From assembly GCF_000024945.1 (NCBI RefSeq), contig NC_013520.1, forward strand, positions 420,001-484,000: 64,000 nt of DNA, given 5' to 3'. Both the position numbers and the translations under genes were made by a program. The notes beneath the pieces were generated by a model. That model saw only the letters and a program-made list of their open reading frames with translations, did no database searches and was not told the origin of the DNA. Below, piece after piece: positions 61,383-64,000 of the stretch. The DNA is from Veillonella parvula DSM 2008. Its GTDB lineage: Bacteria; Bacillota; Negativicutes; Veillonellales; Veillonellaceae. Positions within the stretch are counted from its first letter, which is position 1. Every line of letters starts with the position of its first letter.

Positions 61383-61695
61383 AATCCAAAAAGGTTTATC
61401 CGATGCGGATATGATGAAAAATTTTAAGGATACGGAAAATTTTGAAGATACTATGTTCAATATGGAGCGAGATGCTAAGAAGCCAGTAGTTCACCAAAGT
61501 CCAAAGCAAAAAGAAGATGCATTTTACCGTGAGTTCTTAACTGAAAAAGTAGAGACTATAATTGGTAAAATGCTCCTTGATATCAAGATGGAGTATTTTA
61601 AAGAAGGAGAAGGGGCCTTTTCTATTCAAGTAAAACGGGAAGGTAAAAATATTGTCCTTGAAACTGCGCCTAAAAAGGTTAAGCCTGAGAAGTAA
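61369..61695 (+). CDS. Small unknown protein coupled to the GT9 gene
   Basis: This 108-residue soluble, Lys/Glu-rich protein (MAKFKIQKGLSDADMMKNFK...) has a helical N-half and a short beta-rich C-half (FSIQVKREGKNIVLETAPK). Overlap with the GT9 gene implies coupled translation. No family recognised. Confidence 0.7.
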   Translation: MAKFKIQKGLSDADMMKNFKDTENFEDTMFNMERDAKKPVVHQSPKQKEDAFYREFLTEKVETIIGKMLLDIKMEYFKEGEGAFSIQVKREGKNIVLETAPKKVKPEK

Positions 61696-61732
61696 TGCGT
61701 ATAATGGGAACTCTTAAATTTTAAAGATTACG

Positions 61733-61766
61733 TCAGAGCCTGTCCGTAAATGGACAGGTTCTTTTG
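61733..61766 (+). terminator. Terminator after the GT9 unit
   Basis: GAGCCTGTCC pairs with GGACAGGTTC around GTAAAT, followed by TTTT. Confidence 0.9.
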
Positions 61767-62000
61767 TATGTTTATGCATTTAAAAATATCGACTAAGTTA
61801 TTAATAAAATTGATGAACTCATAAGCATACCGATGTTTATCGAATTACTACATTTATAAATACCGATATATTTTGAAAAGTATTTAATAATAACTAAAAA
61901 TTATTACGATATAATTTTTAGTTTCTCATTAAAATGAGCAATTACAAAAAAATTAATTTGATTAAACATACATGCTAAACTCTAGTTCCTCTGCAGTTTT

Positions 62001-62018
62001 TTGTGATGTTCATCACGA
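62001..62018. promoter_or_regulatory. Rex- or CRP/FNR-like palindrome before the carboxyltransferase promoter
   Basis: TTGTGA-TGTTCA-TCACGA matches 11 of the 12 fixed bases of the Rex consensus (TTGTGA-N6-TCACAA), and also resembles CRP/FNR-type TGTGA-N6-TCACA. It lies 53 bases upstream of the -35 box. The rest of 61767-62070 is AT-rich with no gene. Confidence 0.5.
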
Positions 62019-62070
62019 AAAAATCATCTTTGTATACATGAAATCATGAGTAAATAGCATAATGTGGTTG

Positions 62071-62099
62071 TTGACAAAGAATTTTATAAGTAGTCTAAT
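62071..62099 (+). promoter_or_regulatory. Strong promoter of the carboxyltransferase gene
   Basis: A perfect TTGACA, 17-bp spacer and TCTAAT. The leader is about 135 bases long. Confidence 0.75.
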
Positions 62100-62239
62100 A
62101 TAAGTATGTATTACGATTTTAGCGCGTTTGGCTAGTGTGAGCAGACATCGAAAAAATCGTAAAAAAAATAGGTATGAGATAGTTGTTTGATGAGTGTATA
62201 AAGTTACATACACAGACTATTTCGATTTGGAGGATTAAC

Positions 62240-63592
62240 ATGGCTAAAAAATTAAGAATTTGCGAAACCGTTCTTCGTGACGGTCATCAATCTATTTTGG
62301 CAACACGTATGCGCTACGAACAAATGGAACCAGTGCTCGGCCTTTTAGATGATATTGGTTATGAAGCTCTTGAATGTTGGGGCGGCGCTACTTATGACAG
62401 CTGTCTTCGTTTCTTGAATGAAGATCCATGGGAACGCCTTCGCAAATTGAAAGCTAATTTGAAAAATACCCCATTGCAAATGTTGCTTCGCGGTCAAAAT
62501 TTGTTGGGCTATAAACACTACTCCGACGACGTAGTAGAAGCATTTTGTAATGCGGCTGTAAAAAATGGTATCGACCGTATCCGTATTTTCGACGCATTGA
62601 ATGACCCACGCAATATGGAAGCTGCTATTAAGTATTCCAAAAAAGCTGGTGCACACGTTCAATCCGCTATGGTATACACAATTTCTCCAGTTCACACAAC
62701 TGAAAGCTTCTTGAAAGTAGCTGAAACTTTGGTAGAAATGGGTACTGATTCCCTTTGTATCAAAGATATGTCCGGTTTGTTAGGACCTGCTGATGCATAT
62801 GATTTGGTTTCTACTTTCAAAAAACGTTTCGGCGAATTGCCAATCGACTTGCACAGTCATTTCACTTGCGGCCTTGCAAGTACTACATACTGGGAAGCTG
62901 CTAAAGCTGGCGTAGATATCATCGATACTGCTATCTCTCCATTTGCTCATGCAACTAGCCAACCAGCTACTGAACCTATGATCGAAATGTTCAAGGGTAC
63001 TGAATGGGATCTTGGTCTTGACCTTGATAAATACATTCCATTAGTTGACCACTTCCGTAAAGTAAAACAACAAATCGCTGAAGAATTCAACTTGAAACCA
63101 GCTAGCGATGTAATCCCAGCTGTTCGTCGTTACCAAATTCCTGGCGGTATGTTGTCCAATACTCAAAACCAATTGAACGAAATGGGTATGGGCGATCGCT
63201 TCTTCGACGTTATGGATGAAATGCCACGCGTTCGTGAAGACTTGGGTTACCCTCCATTGGTAACCCCAACATCCCAAATCGTTGGTACAATGGCTATGAT
63301 GAACGTTATGATGGGCGACCGTTACAAAATGGTTCCTAACGAAGTTAAAGACCTTGTACGCGGTAAATATGGTGCGTTACCTGGTACTATCTCCGATGAT
63401 ATTCGTCGTACTATTATTGGTGATGAAGAACCTATCACTTGCCGTCCTGCAGATCTTATTGAACCTGAATTGGAAGGTTACCGTCAAGATTTAGCTTCCA
63501 AAGGCTACAATGGTATCACTGATGAAGACGTATTGACTTACGCTATGTTCCCAGAAGTTGCTATCAACTTCTTCGATGCAAATCGTCGTTAA
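62240..63592 (+). CDS. Pyruvate/oxaloacetate carboxyltransferase subunit (biotin domain absent)
   Basis: This 450-residue protein has the carboxyltransferase TIM barrel: ETVLRDGHQSILATRMR (metal Asp and catalytic loop), GYEALECWGGATYDSCLRFL, FDALND, SLCIKDMSGLLGP (the Lys that is carboxylated in the family), and IDLHSHFTCGLA (two metal His). The PYC_OADA domain follows to the end. OadA and PycB are usually about 600 residues with a C-terminal biotinyl domain; here the chain stops before it, so biotin must be on a separate protein. It moves CO2 between oxaloacetate/pyruvate and biotin in the lactate-to-propionate route. Codons are strongly biased, suggesting high expression. GGAGG precedes ATG 62240. 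Confidence 0.9.
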   Translation: MAKKLRICETVLRDGHQSILATRMRYEQMEPVLGLLDDIGYEALECWGGATYDSCLRFLNEDPWERLRKLKANLKNTPLQMLLRGQNLLGYKHYSDDVVEAFCNAAVKNGIDRIRIFDALNDPRNMEAAIKYSKKAGAHVQSAMVYTISPVHTTESFLKVAETLVEMGTDSLCIKDMSGLLGPADAYDLVSTFKKRFGELPIDLHSHFTCGLASTTYWEAAKAGVDIIDTAISPFAHATSQPATEPMIEMFKGTEWDLGLDLDKYIPLVDHFRKVKQQIAEEFNLKPASDVIPAVRRYQIPGGMLSNTQNQLNEMGMGDRFFDVMDEMPRVREDLGYPPLVTPTSQIVGTMAMMNVMMGDRYKMVPNEVKDLVRGKYGALPGTISDDIRRTIIGDEEPITCRPADLIEPELEGYRQDLASKGYNGITDEDVLTYAMFPEVAINFFDANRR

Positions 63593-63601
63593 TCCAAACT
63601 T

Positions 63602-63637
63602 TAAAAGAGGATTCTTAGGAATCCTCTTTTTTTTTGA
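63602..63637 (+). terminator. Terminator after the carboxyltransferase gene
   Basis: AAGAGGATTC pairs with GAATCCTCTT around TTAG and is followed by a run of nine T residues. Confidence 0.93.
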
Positions 63638-64000
63638 CCATATTTAAACTATCCTCATAGAGAAATAGTATAATCCAGTATATATTTTGTTTTATTAAAT
63701 GAAGAGATTCAATAGTTGTTTTATATTTTATATTTTATTTTTTTATAAATAGTATAGACAAGTTCCTATTAAAAGGGGAGACTAAGAAACTGATGAAATA
63801 TCAGATATTACCATTTTTCATATCGCCATAAGATACATGGATGCGTGTGAAAATATAATTTTTACGAAAAGTATTAGATATTAAAAGGGTTGAGGTACCT
63901 TTGAATAATCAGTCAATTATAAACTACGTATGAAAGAATAGTGAAAAATATGTTGGATATTTGCGTGTTTTACTTGCGTTAAGTATTAAAAATAGCGTAA
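63638..64000. other. AT-rich region at the window end
   Basis: No gene of useful length is seen on either strand to the window edge. It has AT-rich runs and several TATAAT-like strings near 63725-63760. The next gene must start beyond the window. Confidence 0.5.

Noticed and set aside
63793-63831. 12-codon ORF (MKYQILPFFISP) after GGGGAG
   Set aside because: Spacing to the ribosome binding site is too long and the ORF is too short to support without other evidence.

Overview
The window looks like a piece of a Veillonella-type chromosome (Negativicutes: anaerobic, low-GC, diderm members of the Firmicutes). Three things point there: low-GC codon use with Gram-positive-style ribosome binding sites (GGAGG-type), outer-membrane glycosyltransferase genes, and a stand-alone pyruvate/oxaloacetate carboxyltransferase of the kind used in lactate/oxaloacetate metabolism. 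The genus is an inference from gene content; no 16S rRNA is present.

Layout. 1-1.1 kb: rpsF-ssb-rpsR with a structured leader and a strong terminator. 1.4-6.8 kb: a redox/metal/chalcogen block with a Tat-exported binding protein, a NapH/NosR-like membrane ferredoxin and a complete NifB-type radical SAM protein in one tight operon, then a cysteine desulfurase, a YedE-type transporter and a DUF3343 protein. No nitrogenase structural gene is present. 7-21.4 kb: housekeeping and membrane genes (secreted CMD-like protein, trmB, FtsW/RodA, uraA, nfeD-floA-unknown, a five-HTH protein, a TSUP-like protein, a UDG-like protein, an MFS transporter, pepT, an OPT transporter). 21.5-25.3 kb: an orphan amino-acid-binding lipoprotein, homocysteine methyltransferase, tRNA-Ser and a flavodiiron protein.

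25.5-40 kb is almost entirely purine synthesis: a large single-chain purL facing left, a LysR regulator, xpt, two tandem paralogous unknowns, then purE-C-F-M-N-H-D. The purE transcript starts with a 30-codon leader ORF that contains an intrinsic terminator. 40-48.2 kb is menaquinone synthesis (menF-D-H-B, then menE-C and a thioesterase). It is preceded by a leader RNA with mutually exclusive terminator and antiterminator helices; a 10 x 7-bp degenerate tandem array lies in front of menE.

49.4-53.2 kb: a tRNA-Asp/Phe/Leu cluster followed by a small phage-derived or integrative remnant (RhuM-like protein, XRE repressor and Cro-like pair with operators, DUF2188, DUF4178) with no integrase. 53.3-64 kb: an OPA-family transporter, unknown secreted proteins, a nitrilase-family amidase, a cell-envelope operon (polysaccharide deacetylase, phosphodiester glycosidase, unknown anchored protein), a GT9 glycosyltransferase, and finally the carboxyltransferase behind a strong promoter and a Rex/CRP-like palindrome.

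The most promising candidates for undescribed biology are the NifB-type operon without nitrogenase, the protein built only of five HTH modules, and the attenuator-like leaders of the men and purE operons.
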